64,000 bases of DNA from Marivivens sp. LCG002 (GCF_030264275.1 NZ_CP127165.1:2282001-2346000); one strand, 5' to 3'; counted from the stretch's first letter, positions 53,318 through 62,316 are shown. Translations and numbers: made by a program. The notes: generated by a model from the letters alone, not told the origin.

Positions 53318-54367
53318 ATGGTTAAACGTTTGAAATACATTGCGATCGATAGAGATAGGCACGGTAACGAGCGGATCTATTTCCGCCGCCATGGCATCAA
53401 GACACGTTTGCGTGGTCCGTTCGGATCACCCGAGTTCTTGGCTGATTATCAAAAGGCGTTTGCGCTAGACGGTCGCAAGCCCGCAAAGCTAAAAGTAGTG
53501 TCTGGTCCAGAACCCACAAGCATACGTTGGCTCTGTATCCAGTATTTCAAAAGTTCACCCTTCACCTCACTCGACCCGCGCACACAAAAAGTGCGAAGAT
53601 CGATCCTCGAAAAATTCTGCCGCAATGGAGACGATGGCGCGAAGCCTTATGCCATGTTGCTACCTAGACATATTCGCATTCGACGCGATGAGATGTCAGA
53701 ATACCCTCAGGCAGCTAATGGTATGGTCAAGGCACTAAGGCAGCTCTACCGTTATGCAATCAACTACGATTTTCATGATACTAACCCCGCTGAAAAAGTT
53801 GAATATCTCAAGGGAAACCCCGAGGGATTTCACACGTGGACGCTCGCCGAGGTCGCTCAGTTCGAGGCGACACATCCAGTTGGCTCGATGGCGCGACTTG
53901 CATTAGGCCTTGCTCTTTATACCGGACAAAGAAGGTCAGACTTAGTCAACTTCGGCCCCAGTTCTATCCAGGACGGTTGGTTGGTCTTTCGGCAACATAA
54001 GGGCCGCAACTCAAAACCCGTCTACCTTGAAATTCCAATCATACCTGAACTTGCAAGCCTGATTGAAGCAACGCCTTCTAAAAGTGGAACTTTTCTGGCG
54101 ACCTCATTTGACAAGCCATTCACGTCAAATGGTTTTGGAAATCGATTTAGGAAGTGGTGCAACGAAGCAGGCCTATCACACTGCTCTGTCCATGGCTTGC
54201 GGAAGGCAGCAGCCTCGCGTCTGGCCGAGCTGGGGTGCACTGAGCAAGAGATCATGGCAATCACTGGTCACAGGACGAGTAAGGAAGTCGCCCGATACAC
54301 ACGGGCAGCATCACAAAAACTGCGTGCTGAGAGTGCCCTAAAGCGAATTAGCAATGGCGGTGAGTAG
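53318..54367 (+). CDS. Tyrosine recombinase 3, presumed tRNA-Phe integrase
   Basis: 349 aa of phage-integrase type. R in GQRRSDLVNF, HxxR in HGLRKAAASRL, H in TGHRTSKEVARYTR with the nucleophilic Tyr. It starts 11 bases after the Xis-like gene and ends 88 bases from the tRNA attachment site, the standard position for the enzyme that integrated the element. Length and motif set are normal. Confidence 0.88.
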   Translation: MVKRLKYIAIDRDRHGNERIYFRRHGIKTRLRGPFGSPEFLADYQKAFALDGRKPAKLKVVSGPEPTSIRWLCIQYFKSSPFTSLDPRTQKVRRSILEKFCRNGDDGAKPYAMLLPRHIRIRRDEMSEYPQAANGMVKALRQLYRYAINYDFHDTNPAEKVEYLKGNPEGFHTWTLAEVAQFEATHPVGSMARLALGLALYTGQRRSDLVNFGPSSIQDGWLVFRQHKGRNSKPVYLEIPIIPELASLIEATPSKSGTFLATSFDKPFTSNGFGNRFRKWCNEAGLSHCSVHGLRKAAASRLAELGCTEQEIMAITGHRTSKEVARYTRAASQKLRAESALKRISNGGE

Positions 54368-54372
54368 AAAAG

Positions 54373-54409
54373 TGTCCCACTAAAACTTTGGCGAAACCAA
54401 AGTGGGACA
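54373..54409. repeat. Right-end arm-type inverted repeats
   Basis: TGTCCCACT (54373-54381) and AGTGGGACA (54401-54409) with an inner ACTTTGG-CGAA-ACCAAAGT hairpin, just after the integrase stop. The same 9-mers occur as an inverted pair at the left end (20879-20935). The hairpin could also end the integrase transcript. Confidence 0.6.
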
Positions 54410-54449
54410 ATAAACGGAGCTAAGCCCCTGATACACATAAGAAAAATCT

Positions 54450-54470
54450 TAAAAGTGGTGCCCGGGGGCG
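54450..54470. repeat. attR: element/tRNA-Phe junction
   Basis: 21 bases identical to 20820-20840, covering the last 15 bases of the tRNA-Phe gene and 6 bases beyond its CCA end. The bases outside the repeat differ on both sides. Confidence 0.92.
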
Positions 54471-54530
54471 GAATCGAACCACCGACACGAGGATTTTCAA
54501 TCCACTGCTCTACCCCTGAGCTACCCGGGC
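54456..54530 (-). tRNA. tRNA-Phe (GAA)
   Basis: 75-nt cloverleaf on the minus strand. Acceptor GCCCGGG pairs with CCCGGGC, then A-CCA (CCA encoded); D arm GCTC...GAGC; anticodon loop TTGAAAA with GAA; T arm GGTTCGATTCC. Closely matches bacterial tRNA-Phe. It is intact despite serving as the integration site, because the element restores the 3' end. Confidence 0.97.
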
Positions 54531-54646
54531 ACTGGGAACATGGCGGTTTGCCGTGTTGGGTGTCGGCCTTCTAGACTCGCTGGATGGGACTGTCCAGATG
54601 CATTCGACGAAATTCCGAGCGCCTCTGACGTTTTTTTTCGCAAAGA

Positions 54647-57526
54647 CTATCGGGCCTTACGCGACATCGCATGGGCAATGCGAATTTGTCCCGAAAGATA
54701 CACGGTGCTGCGATATTCGCCGCCCCATTTGTTGACCGCGTCGGCATTACGCAGAGCCCCGATCAGCGTGCCGAGGACAGCCCGCGCTGCGCTGCGAAGA
54801 CGCGGGAAGGGCTTCAATCCGCGTGCAAGCCAAGGGCCGACGCGCCAGTAGGTCCAGATAAAGGCACGGCCCAAGGCGCTGTGCACCAGAATGTGGTCAC
54901 GCACATTGCGCAGATATTCCACATCGGGGTGATTGCCGTCCGCATAGGCCGCCGTTGCGACAAAGCATTCAGCCCCGGTGATGGTCTGTGCTTCCTCGGC
55001 CTCTGCTTCTTCGGCTTCTGCGTCGTCAAGGACACGCATGTAGTCTCCGTCGAGCGTATGGCCGTCGTTGGCAAGAGCGTTGCCGATAAAACGAAGCTCG
55101 TCGGCCTGCATCGATTGGGGTGTCGCGGAGAAATCGGCTTGAGCAAGACGGTCGAGATAGACGTCGAGAACATCCTCGTCGAAAGCATCGAGCATGTCGT
55201 CGACATTGTCACCGATCATGGCAAGCTGGAACAACAGCGTATCGGGGTTCACAGCATCAAGAAATTCGCCAAGCGCGTCCGAGTCGAGGGCGTTCATCAA
55301 TGCGGCCATATTGTCTGCATCGATGAGCGACGCCAAGGCGTCGATGTTGAGCGAACGGATCAGCTCTTGGGCTGCGCCCGCATCGAGGCCTTCGATATAG
55401 TCGGTGATGTCTTGCGGCTCGCCATCGAGAAGGAGACGTGCAACTTCGGGGTCGGCATTGATCTCGGCAGCGTAAGACGCGGCAAGATCGTTCGTATCTT
55501 CGCCAACAAGGTCATCGAGCAGCGGCGCAACCACGGCGGTGTCGCTGAAATCGCTGAACGCGGCCGAAATGGCATCAAGGCTGGAGGCTGCGCCGAGGAT
55601 GACGGTGTGACCGCCCTCTTCGTGCGAGAAAACAAGATCGTCACCTTGCACCGAAGCAAACTCCAGTGCATCTTCTGCTGTCGCATAGGCACGCATGAAG
55701 CTGAGGGTGTCGCCACGAGCAAGATCGAAACCTTCGATGGTCGTATCGCCCTCGGTCGATGCGATGATATGGGCAATGCCTTCAACGGGTTTGATCAGGT
55801 TGGTGCCGCCTTGGGCGACAAAGATATCCTCGCCGCGACCGCCGTAAACGGTGTCGTTGCCTTCGCCCGTGAAAAGAATGTCGTTGCCGTCACCCCCGTA
55901 AATGACGTCATCACCTTCGCCGCCATCAACGATGTCATCGCCACCACGACCGCGCAGGATATCATCCCCGAGGTTGCCGAAAATGGTGTCGTCCCAGCTC
56001 GTGCCTTCGAGCTCGTCGTCATAATCGCTTGCCGGATCGATAAGCTGATCGGCGCCCCACATGGTGGTGCCTGCGCCTGCATAGGTGAACTCGATCCGCA
56101 CGACGTCATAGGCCCCGAGCGAAACGTGATAATCCGAACCAGAGGTGAGTTCTGCCTCGGTCAGCGTGCGCAGATGGGCGGCAGCGTCTTTGGAGGTGGC
56201 GTCGCCCTCATCCTTGAGCGTATCGGGGTCGTCAACGGCAGAGAGCTGCTGTCCCCAGACACGTGAATAGTCTCCGACAAGATCGTTCAGATCGAGCGTG
56301 AGGTCGATCTCGTGATCCGAACGCGACGAAAGAAAGAATACCATTTTGTCGTCGCTGCCGAAGGCATGCAAAAGCACTTGGTCCTGTGCACCGTCGACGC
56401 GGGTCGAGTTGGTATACTCGCCGGGGAATTGAAGGTCGAGCGCGTAGGTCCCTTCGAGACCGAGCGACATCATGCGCACAACCTCGCCCGAGGGCGTCAG
56501 GTTCAGAGCCCAACCGCCCGGCACGGAGGAGTCGGGGGAAAGCGCAGCAAGACGATCCTGAAGCGACTGATAGGCGGTCCCCCAAAGAGACGCTCCGTCG
56601 ACCCCGTTTTCAAGCATCGTCTGGGTCATCTCGATCAACGTCGAGGCAGCTTGCATACCCATATCGGCTTCGTCGCCGAGACGGACGTTCCATTCCGAAA
56701 CATAATAATTCAGATCCCCGAAGCCTTCGGCGTTCTGAAAGTCGTCCATACGGTCGAAGTGCTTGGTCGAGGTATCTGCGGCTTGAAAGTCTTTGACGTA
56801 ATAGTGCTGTTCGACGGTATCGATCGCATCGCGTGCATCCAGATCAAGCTGCTCGATGATGTCCTGCGCGCCAGCCGCGTCGAACGAAAGCGAGGTCTGG
56901 ATAGCGATATCAGGCTCATTCCACTCTGCGTTTTCGCCGAGTTCGTCGCGATAGGTATCAAAGACGCGCTGGAGACCCTTTGCAACCGTATTGGCAAGTT
57001 TGCCATACTCGCTCGAGGTCATGCGATCCTGATACCAATACTCGTTTCCGATCGAGAACGTGTTGATATCGATCTGGCCGTAAGCGCCACGGATCAGCGC
57101 ATCGACGCGGTCCAGCAGATTATAGACGGCATAGTCCGATACGATCCGATCCCCGTCCGCATCCCGCTCGTCCGACAAGAGGCTCTCGGACGGGAGGACC
57201 CAATCAACGGAGGCATTGATCGAATTGGCATATTCGATAAAGCGGGGAACGTTGGTAAAAATGTCCGAACCGCGCTCGGCATCGACCGAAGGCTGACGCG
57301 ACCAAAATTTATCGCTTACCTCGTTGTCGGGCGAGAAAAGCTCTTCGGTGATCGTGCCGCCGGGAAACCGGAGCGAGCTCGTGCCCATTTTTTCGATGAA
57401 TTGATCATAAGCACCGCCTTCGACCAAATTATCGCGCGTGAACAGCGTGTTCATTCCGAAGAAGTCATTCGAAATAGCGTCTGAAGTGACGCTCGCAGAA
57501 CTGAATTTGAATGAAAGTGCGGACAT
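54647..57526 (-). CDS. Secreted RTX-repeat glycoside-hydrolase-like protein with CFI-box C-terminus
   Basis: 959 aa from the ATG at 57526, with GGAGGCGGG upstream. N-terminal ~430 residues resemble a clan GH-A (beta/alpha)8 glycosidase: SLRFPGGTITEELF, acid/base-type FSIGNEYWYQ and nucleophile-type YYVSEWNVR. A beta-sandwich follows, then calcium-binding RTX nonapeptides near 525-575 (GGEGDDVIYGGDGNDIL). The C-terminus has a CFI-box (CFVATAAYADGNHPDVEYLR then RDHILVHSALGRAF), a surface-sorting-like segment whose Cys may be processed. It would be exported by type I secretion and act on a polysaccharide. No transporter is adjacent. It stands directly beside the tRNA on the chromosomal side. Confidence 0.8.
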   Translation of the reverse strand: MSALSFKFSSASVTSDAISNDFFGMNTLFTRDNLVEGGAYDQFIEKMGTSSLRFPGGTITEELFSPDNEVSDKFWSRQPSVDAERGSDIFTNVPRFIEYANSINASVDWVLPSESLLSDERDADGDRIVSDYAVYNLLDRVDALIRGAYGQIDINTFSIGNEYWYQDRMTSSEYGKLANTVAKGLQRVFDTYRDELGENAEWNEPDIAIQTSLSFDAAGAQDIIEQLDLDARDAIDTVEQHYYVKDFQAADTSTKHFDRMDDFQNAEGFGDLNYYVSEWNVRLGDEADMGMQAASTLIEMTQTMLENGVDGASLWGTAYQSLQDRLAALSPDSSVPGGWALNLTPSGEVVRMMSLGLEGTYALDLQFPGEYTNSTRVDGAQDQVLLHAFGSDDKMVFFLSSRSDHEIDLTLDLNDLVGDYSRVWGQQLSAVDDPDTLKDEGDATSKDAAAHLRTLTEAELTSGSDYHVSLGAYDVVRIEFTYAGAGTTMWGADQLIDPASDYDDELEGTSWDDTIFGNLGDDILRGRGGDDIVDGGEGDDVIYGGDGNDILFTGEGNDTVYGGRGEDIFVAQGGTNLIKPVEGIAHIIASTEGDTTIEGFDLARGDTLSFMRAYATAEDALEFASVQGDDLVFSHEEGGHTVILGAASSLDAISAAFSDFSDTAVVAPLLDDLVGEDTNDLAASYAAEINADPEVARLLLDGEPQDITDYIEGLDAGAAQELIRSLNIDALASLIDADNMAALMNALDSDALGEFLDAVNPDTLLFQLAMIGDNVDDMLDAFDEDVLDVYLDRLAQADFSATPQSMQADELRFIGNALANDGHTLDGDYMRVLDDAEAEEAEAEEAQTITGAECFVATAAYADGNHPDVEYLRNVRDHILVHSALGRAFIWTYWRVGPWLARGLKPFPRLRSAARAVLGTLIGALRNADAVNKWGGEYRSTVYLSGQIRIAHAMSRKAR

Positions 57527-57553
57527 AATACCCGCCTCCGGTGCTGAAAACAC

Positions 57554-57860
57554 AGAGCTTGAAAAAATGCTCCGGCAGCGACACTCGCTACGTTTTCAAC
57601 CTAGAATGAGGGGCGGAATTACTTAATTATATCAGCAGGATAGACGGGATACCTTTGGGTGATATCTAGAGAATTCGAGGTAAATTGGTTACCCCTTTCC
57701 AGATGTTTATACTGGCTTGAAGAACACACGTGATCGACTTTGGAATAAAAATATATCCAAAGTGACAGGGTAATTGTTCCATCAGGAAGATTAGGGAAAA
57801 TTAACCATAAGGATATTCCACTTTGCACGGAAATAGAGCCTTATCTGCGAATGTTCGCGG
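57554..57860. other. AT-rich intergenic region
   Basis: Upstream region of the RTX gene and downstream of yacG. AT-rich relative to the flanks, so it probably contains the RTX promoter. No credible gene. Confidence 0.5.
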
Positions 57861-58043
57861 TTAATTAATGAGCCGCGAATCGTCGCCTTCAACCTCTGGG
57901 AGGTCTTCGGGATCAATCTCGTCACTCGCGGGGATTGAATAGCCCCCACCCAGCCACTTGGCCAAGTCGATATCCGCGCACCGCTTTGAACAGAACGGAC
58001 GATATTTCTGATCTGTTACTTTCGAGCAAATCGGACAGGCCAT
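57861..58043 (-). CDS. yacG: DNA gyrase inhibitor / zinc-binding protein YacG
   Basis: 60 aa. CPIC...CSKRC gives the four-cysteine zinc site and DLAKWLGGGYSIP is the YacG signature. YacG binds gyrase B and blocks DNA binding. Start overlaps the RNase E/G stop (ATGA). The order infA-maf-RNase-yacG is typical of alphaproteobacteria. Confidence 0.93.
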   Translation of the reverse strand: MACPICSKVTDQKYRPFCSKRCADIDLAKWLGGGYSIPASDEIDPEDLPEVEGDDSRLIN

Positions 58044-59074
58044 CAAAGCCCCCTGAGCGTCCGCACCAATGGCAGGCGTTCCCGCTTACGTTGGAGTTCG
58101 AAAAGCCCCATTTGCGTCCAACCGACCAAAGAGGTTTCGATCGGGTCATTCTTGAACGAGGCGCGCAACGATTGTTCAACCTGCTTGCGGTGCGCCTTGG
58201 ACATGGGAGCGAAATCGACCACGATCTGACCGCCCAGACCCCGAACGCGCAACGCACGCGGCAGGGCGCGCGCGGCGGCAAGGTTGGCCTTGAGCGCAGC
58301 ACCTGCAGAGGTATCGCCGCCCGTGTTCACATCCACAGCGACAAGCGCCTGTGTGCCTTCGACGAACATATAGCCTTCGCCGATGTCCACACGAGCGGTT
58401 TTGATGTCCTCGATCTGGTCCATCACGCCAAGATGCTCGAAGGACCCCGCCTCGGTGACGACTTCGGCGGTCGATGTCCACTCGCGCCAAGCAAGGATAT
58501 GCGGCCCGTCGCCTTCGGTCAGCGCCTCCGGCTCGGTGCCTTCAGCATCGCCGAGCACCGCTTCGGCAAGGTCCTGCATAGCGGCGATGTCTTCTGCGAT
58601 CTCGTCTTCATCTGCACCCTCGCAGCCGGATCGCAGGATCAGACCGTGTTCGGTTTCCATGACGCCATGCGCGATTTCAAGAAGGCGGTTGCGCTCGTCC
58701 TCGTCCTCGATTTGACGGCTTACATTGATACCGGGTTTTCCAGGCGTGATGATTGCGAAACGGCTTTTGAAAAGAACACGCTCCGTCACAGGAACAGCCT
58801 TGCCACCCTCCGCATATCCGGTGACCTGAACCAGCATCGACTGCCCCGGACGAAGCCCTTTGCTCTGACGCAAGAAAGCGGTGTCCCCATCGGGAAGGCG
58901 AAGCATCATACCGCCCTGCCCTTTGATCGGACGATCGCAGATTGCACGGAAAATCGCCCCCGGACGCGGCGCATCCGTATCGTCGATCAAAAGATCGTCG
59001 ATCTTGCCATCCACCATCAAAGCAGCGGCTTCGACATCACCAATGTGGTCGAGAACGATCGTGCGGCCCTTCAT
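58043..59074 (-). CDS. Short ribonuclease E/G-family protein
   Basis: 343 aa, much shorter than RNase E and shorter than RNase G. It has the RNase E/G catalytic domain features [20 protein letters not shown] (with metal-binding Asp and DVNTG) and [16 protein letters not shown]. The N-terminal S1-like part is reduced, and it ends soon after the catalytic core, without the zinc-link cysteines of RNase E. It likely processes rRNA or mRNA. Overlaps maf and yacG by four bases or fewer. Confidence 0.9.
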   Translation of the reverse strand: MKGRTIVLDHIGDVEAAALMVDGKIDDLLIDDTDAPRPGAIFRAICDRPIKGQGGMMLRLPDGDTAFLRQSKGLRPGQSMLVQVTGYAEGGKAVPVTERVLFKSRFAIITPGKPGINVSRQIEDEDERNRLLEIAHGVMETEHGLILRSGCEGADEDEIAEDIAAMQDLAEAVLGDAEGTEPEALTEGDGPHILAWREWTSTAEVVTEAGSFEHLGVMDQIEDIKTARVDIGEGYMFVEGTQALVAVDVNTGGDTSAGAALKANLAAARALPRALRVRGLGGQIVVDFAPMSKAHRKQVEQSLRASFKNDPIETSLVGWTQMGLFELQRKRERLPLVRTLRGL

Positions 59075-59676
59075 TCGGTATCTCCATAGAGCGGGTAACC
59101 CGCAGCCGTCAAAAGACCTGCGGTTTCAGCAAGCGGCAGACCGACGACACCGGTGAAGGAGCCGTTGATCCACGGGATGAACGCACCTGCGGGGCCTTGG
59201 ATCGCATATCCACCAGCCTTGCCGCGCCAATCACCGCTTGCGAGATAGGAATTCACTTCGGGATTGCTCAGGCTCTTCATGGCGACCGTCGTTACAACGT
59301 CCTTGAGCCAGACCTTATCCCCGCGCTTCACGGCAACCGCCGTGATGACGCGATGCCGCCGACCCGACAAAGCATGAAGGAATGCGGCGGCTTCTTTTTC
59401 GTCTTGGGGTTTGCCCATGATCCGCCGCCCCATCGCCACGGTCGTATCCGCGCAGAGCACGACTTCGTCGTCGGCACAGGCGACCGCAGCAGCTTTTTCG
59501 GCAGCGATACGGCGGACATAATCACGCGGGACCTCGCCTTTGTGCGGGTCTTCGTCGATGTCTGGGGGGCGCACGGCGCTCGGCGTTACGCCGATTTGCG
59601 CAAGCAGCTCCAGCCGCCGGGGTGATCCGGAGCCGAGAACAAGCTTGAGCCCAGGCGTAGCCCGGAGCACTGTCAC
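59071..59676 (-). CDS. maf: Maf-family nucleotide pyrophosphatase
   Basis: 201 aa. [18 protein letters not shown] is the diagnostic Maf start; [15 protein letters not shown] and [13 protein letters not shown] follow. Maf proteins hydrolyse dTTP/UTP or modified nucleotides to the monophosphate. Overlaps infA at its start and the RNase gene at its end. Confidence 0.94.
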   Translation of the reverse strand: MTVLRATPGLKLVLGSGSPRRLELLAQIGVTPSAVRPPDIDEDPHKGEVPRDYVRRIAAEKAAAVACADDEVVLCADTTVAMGRRIMGKPQDEKEAAAFLHALSGRRHRVITAVAVKRGDKVWLKDVVTTVAMKSLSNPEVNSYLASGDWRGKAGGYAIQGPAGAFIPWINGSFTGVVGLPLAETAGLLTAAGYPLYGDTE

Positions 59677-59891
59677 TTGAAGCGATAGTTGATCCGACCC
59701 TTGGTCAGATCGTAGGGGGTCATTTCGACTTGCACCTTGTCGCCGGCCAGAACACGGATGCGGTTCTTGCGCATCTTGCCTGCCGTATGTGCGATGATCT
59801 CGTGGCCGTTTTCCAGCTCGACCCGAAATGTCGCATTAGGCAGGAGTTCCTTCACGACGCCGGGAAATTCGAGCAGTTCTTCCTTGGCCAT
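59673..59891 (-). CDS. infA: Translation initiation factor IF-1
   Basis: 72 aa. [20 protein letters not shown] and [21 protein letters not shown] are standard IF-1. Binds the 30S A-site during initiation. First gene of the tight infA-maf-RNase-yacG run. Confidence 0.97.
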   Translation of the reverse strand: MAKEELLEFPGVVKELLPNATFRVELENGHEIIAHTAGKMRKNRIRVLAGDKVQVEMTPYDLTKGRINYRFK

Positions 59892-59973
59892 GTGATCTCC
59901 ATAGTTGTGTGATCCGCCAGAGTCTGCGGACCGCGCCTAAATGCGCCCAGATTTACATATTTTCAAGGGTTAA

Positions 59974-60852
59974 TCAGCGCAGGTTCTCTGATTTCACATG
60001 CAGAGTGCGTTCATCCTGCTCGATCCAATGGGCAAAATTGCCGACTTGGCCCGTTTGGCGCGGGGCGCTGATGGCCTTTGGGTCGACCTCGGCATAGACC
60101 CAAGCGGCCTTGTCCGTATCACCCTGAGCGATGATCCCGTTGGACGGAAGCCCATGATCGGGCGGGCAAAAAAAGCCCGCGCGGCCCGTGCCTTGGTCCA
60201 GCACATCACAGTCAGGCACAGGGCCAAGGACGGGCGACTGGATGATAAGACACTGGTTTTCGATGGCACGAGCACGGCAGGATTGACGCACCCGCGTCTG
60301 GCCAGCGGCAAAATCGGTGGCCGAGGGGACAAGGATCATCTCGGCCCCTGCCTCGGTCATCGCACGCGCCTGCACAGGAAATTCGCTGTCATAACAGATG
60401 AGAATACCGATTTTACCGAGAGCGGTGTCGAACACCTTTATCTCGCGGCCTGCTTGGATTTCCATCTGGTTGCGCTCATAGGGCGTCAGGATCAATTTGT
60501 CCTGAAAGGTATGGGTTCCGTTCGGTGCCGCCAGATACGCGCGGTTCACGATCCGATCCCCGTCCGCCGCACAAAGCGATCCGGCAAGGATATGAACCCC
60601 GTATTTCCGCGCAAGACCGACATGAAGGTCAAGCCAGGCCTCAGACGCCGCGACCATCCGCGCGGCCCAGTCCTTGGCCGAAGTGTCCTCTTGCAGGCCG
60701 ATCAATGCCGCCTCGCAGCCGCCGTATTCGGGAAAGAGCAAAAGCTCGGCTTTTGCTTCGGCGGCCTCGCTGACCCAAGCCTCGATCTTGGCTGCAAGCG
60801 AAGCCCAGTCGGAATGCCATTCGGGGCGATATGCAGAGGCTGCGATTTTCAT
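59974..60852 (-). CDS. Carbon-nitrogen hydrolase (nitrilase superfamily)
   Basis: 292 aa from the ATG at 60852, which overlaps the end of the GNAT gene. Catalytic triad visible: Glu in LLFPEYGG, Lys in FQDKLILTPYE and Cys in GILICYDSEFPV. It cleaves an amide; the substrate is not evident. The frame upstream to 60,915 is inside the GNAT gene. Confidence 0.88.
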   Translation of the reverse strand: MKIAASAYRPEWHSDWASLAAKIEAWVSEAAEAKAELLLFPEYGGCEAALIGLQEDTSAKDWAARMVAASEAWLDLHVGLARKYGVHILAGSLCAADGDRIVNRAYLAAPNGTHTFQDKLILTPYERNQMEIQAGREIKVFDTALGKIGILICYDSEFPVQARAMTEAGAEMILVPSATDFAAGQTRVRQSCRARAIENQCLIIQSPVLGPVPDCDVLDQGTGRAGFFCPPDHGLPSNGIIAQGDTDKAAWVYAEVDPKAISAPRQTGQVGNFAHWIEQDERTLHVKSENLR

Positions 60853-61436
60853 AGCTTTTTGATCCAGAATTGAAGCGGCTTTTCGGTTTGTTCGGCATGC
60901 CCGTGATCGGTCCATTTGAACCGCGCAACGGCACCATCGAGCATTTCATACCCGCGCTTGCGCCAGAATCCATCCAGAGGACGGTAGCCCGATGGCCGCG
61001 CAGGGTGATCATGGGGACGGATCACAGCACAAAAGGCGGAATATTTGCGCCCAAGCTCGCGCGCCTTGGCTTCTCGATGGTCAAAGAAGCGATGCCCGGC
61101 GCCCTGCCCGCGATACTCGGGCAACAGGACGGATTCAGCACAATAGAAGATATGCTCGAGCGGGATGCCGACGCTCTTGAACGGTTCGGCAAAATCCGAA
61201 GCGTGGTCCTCCATCGGGGTGCCTGTGGCCGCGCCGACAAGCCGTGTGCCGTCAAAGGCCCCGACCAGAACCGCGCCCGCATTATCACGATAGCTTTGCA
61301 GATAGCGGTGTTCATAGTCGAATGTGCCCGCGTAAAGATAGGGCCACTCGGCAAAGACCGTCATGCGCAGCCGCGCCACATCCTCGAGCGAGGCTTCGAG
61401 CGCCTCTCCCGTCAAGCGCCGGAAGTCCAAGGTCAT
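60849..61436 (-). CDS. GNAT-family acetyltransferase
   Basis: 195 aa from the ATG at 61436, overlapping the stop of the upstream NTF2-like gene. ESVLLPEYRGQGAGHRFFDHREA is the acetyl-CoA-binding motif A. The acceptor is unknown. Coupled to the amidohydrolase downstream, so the two may act on related amides. Confidence 0.85.
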   Translation of the reverse strand: MTLDFRRLTGEALEASLEDVARLRMTVFAEWPYLYAGTFDYEHRYLQSYRDNAGAVLVGAFDGTRLVGAATGTPMEDHASDFAEPFKSVGIPLEHIFYCAESVLLPEYRGQGAGHRFFDHREAKARELGRKYSAFCAVIRPHDHPARPSGYRPLDGFWRKRGYEMLDGAVARFKWTDHGHAEQTEKPLQFWIKKL

Positions 61437-61840
61437 TGCGAAACCTGACGTATCCAATCCGCAAGGTTGTAATAGGTGGTGACGCGCGTGATCTTGCCGT
61501 TCTCGAGCGACATGAACGAGCCCGCAGGAAGAACATAGGTCTGGCCATGCGCTTCGGGCAAACCGCTGTCCGTCACAAGATATTTGCCGTTGACGACAAA
61601 CTCGGCGGAGGCGCGCGTCCCGTCCTCATTTGCAAAAACGACGATCTCGGTCAGCGTCTCGTGATAACAGCGGCTCATGTGGTCACAGAACTCGGAAAAA
61701 AGCGCCTTGCCGCGGCGCACCTGTCCCTCGTTCACGTGGTGTGCGATGTCATCGGACAGCTCGGCCAGCATGCCGGCTTTGTCGCCTGCATTAAAAGCAC
61801 TGAAATACCGCGTCAGAACGGATTTTGCATCGGTCGTCAT
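61433..61840 (-). CDS. NTF2-like / SnoaL-type protein (ketosteroid isomerase-related)
   Basis: 135 aa, cone-fold: YFSAFNAGDKAGMLAELSDDIAHHVNEGQVRRG at the start and ITRVTTYYNLADWIRQV at the end. May bind or isomerise a small molecule. Overlaps its neighbours on both sides (ATGA). Confidence 0.78.
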   Translation of the reverse strand: MTTDAKSVLTRYFSAFNAGDKAGMLAELSDDIAHHVNEGQVRRGKALFSEFCDHMSRCYHETLTEIVVFANEDGTRASAEFVVNGKYLVTDSGLPEAHGQTYVLPAGSFMSLENGKITRVTTYYNLADWIRQVSQ

Positions 61841-62316
61841 GGATTTTCCCTTGCTGGTCCCCAGCGTTGTTCTAGCCGGGCTATGATTTGGTCACGGGTC
61901 TGCCGATAGCTGGCAAGCCGCGCTTCTCGCCCTTCTCCAAGACCCGTCGGGTCCATGATGGGCCAATACTCGACATCGAGATGGAAAACGCGGGTGAGTT
62001 CCAGCGCACGGCGTTGACTTGCGGGCGACAAAGCCAGCACGAGGTCGAACGACGAAAGATCGTCGCCCCATTGCTGCATTTCGTCGAACGAGCGCGAACG
62101 ATGGCGGGACAGCTCGACCCCGATTTCTTGGCACACCGCCACAGCGAAACCGTCGATTTCAAGATCGTTCTTCACACCGACGGATTGGATATAGCATTCG
62201 GTCCCATAGAACTTTTTCATGATCCCTTCGGCCATGGGGGAGCGGACGGAATTATGGTCACAACAAAAGAGCACCGACTGTGGCAAAGGATCGAAGCTTT
62301 TGTCGATGTCCGTCAC
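61837..62316 (-). CDS. Low-molecular-weight protein-tyrosine phosphatase / arsenate reductase-like
   Basis: 159 aa from GTG at 62316, chosen because GGAGGGTGAGCGCC precedes it and it begins just after the UPF0262 stop. The P-loop is CDHNSVRSPMAEG (Cx5R) and the general-acid Asp is in IMDPTGLGEG. It dephosphorylates small phosphotyrosyl substrates or reduces arsenate. No ars genes are nearby, so phosphatase is more likely. Confidence 0.83.
   Translation of the reverse strand: MTDIDKSFDPLPQSVLFCCDHNSVRSPMAEGIMKKFYGTECYIQSVGVKNDLEIDGFAVAVCQEIGVELSRHRSRSFDEMQQWGDDLSSFDLVLALSPASQRRALELTRVFHLDVEYWPIMDPTGLGEGREARLASYRQTRDQIIARLEQRWGPARENP

Larger units (their letters stand above)
20820..54470. mobile_element. 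Integrated element at tRNA-Phe, pipolin-like, carrying defence genes
   Basis: Bounded by a perfect 21-bp direct repeat, one copy in the 3' end of tRNA-Phe and one free at the left. Contents from left to right: a DISARM-related five-gene locus, an IS-interrupted region with a C5-methylase/McrBC-like restriction set, a coiled-coil membrane protein, a family B DNA polymerase, then three tyrosine recombinases and two HTH excisionase-like genes next to the tRNA. PolB plus recombinases plus a tRNA site plus exchangeable defence genes is the known plan of pipolins. The middle part (37-49 kb) is visibly AT-richer than the chromosome. The bounds are directly visible; the pipolin label depends on the polymerase subtype. 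Confidence 0.85.

Noticed and set aside
48971-54367. A RIT (recombinase in trio) element
   Set aside because: Only two of the recombinases overlap. The third has its own Xis-like gene and sits at the tRNA att site, unlike the three directly overlapping genes of RIT elements.
55780-56000. Tandem DNA repeats suggesting a CRISPR or satellite
   Set aside because: The repetition is the coding of RTX nonapeptides (GGxGxDxUx), not a spacer-repeat array. No CRISPR array was seen anywhere in the window.
54671-56266. Long plus-strand ORF of 531 codons
   Set aside because: Antisense shadow of the RTX-repeat gene; its repetitive translation mirrors the nonapeptide repeats.
57619-57828. Small minus-strand ORF of 69 codons
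   Set aside because: Lies in AT-rich intergenic DNA, has no clear ribosome binding site and its translation has no coding character.
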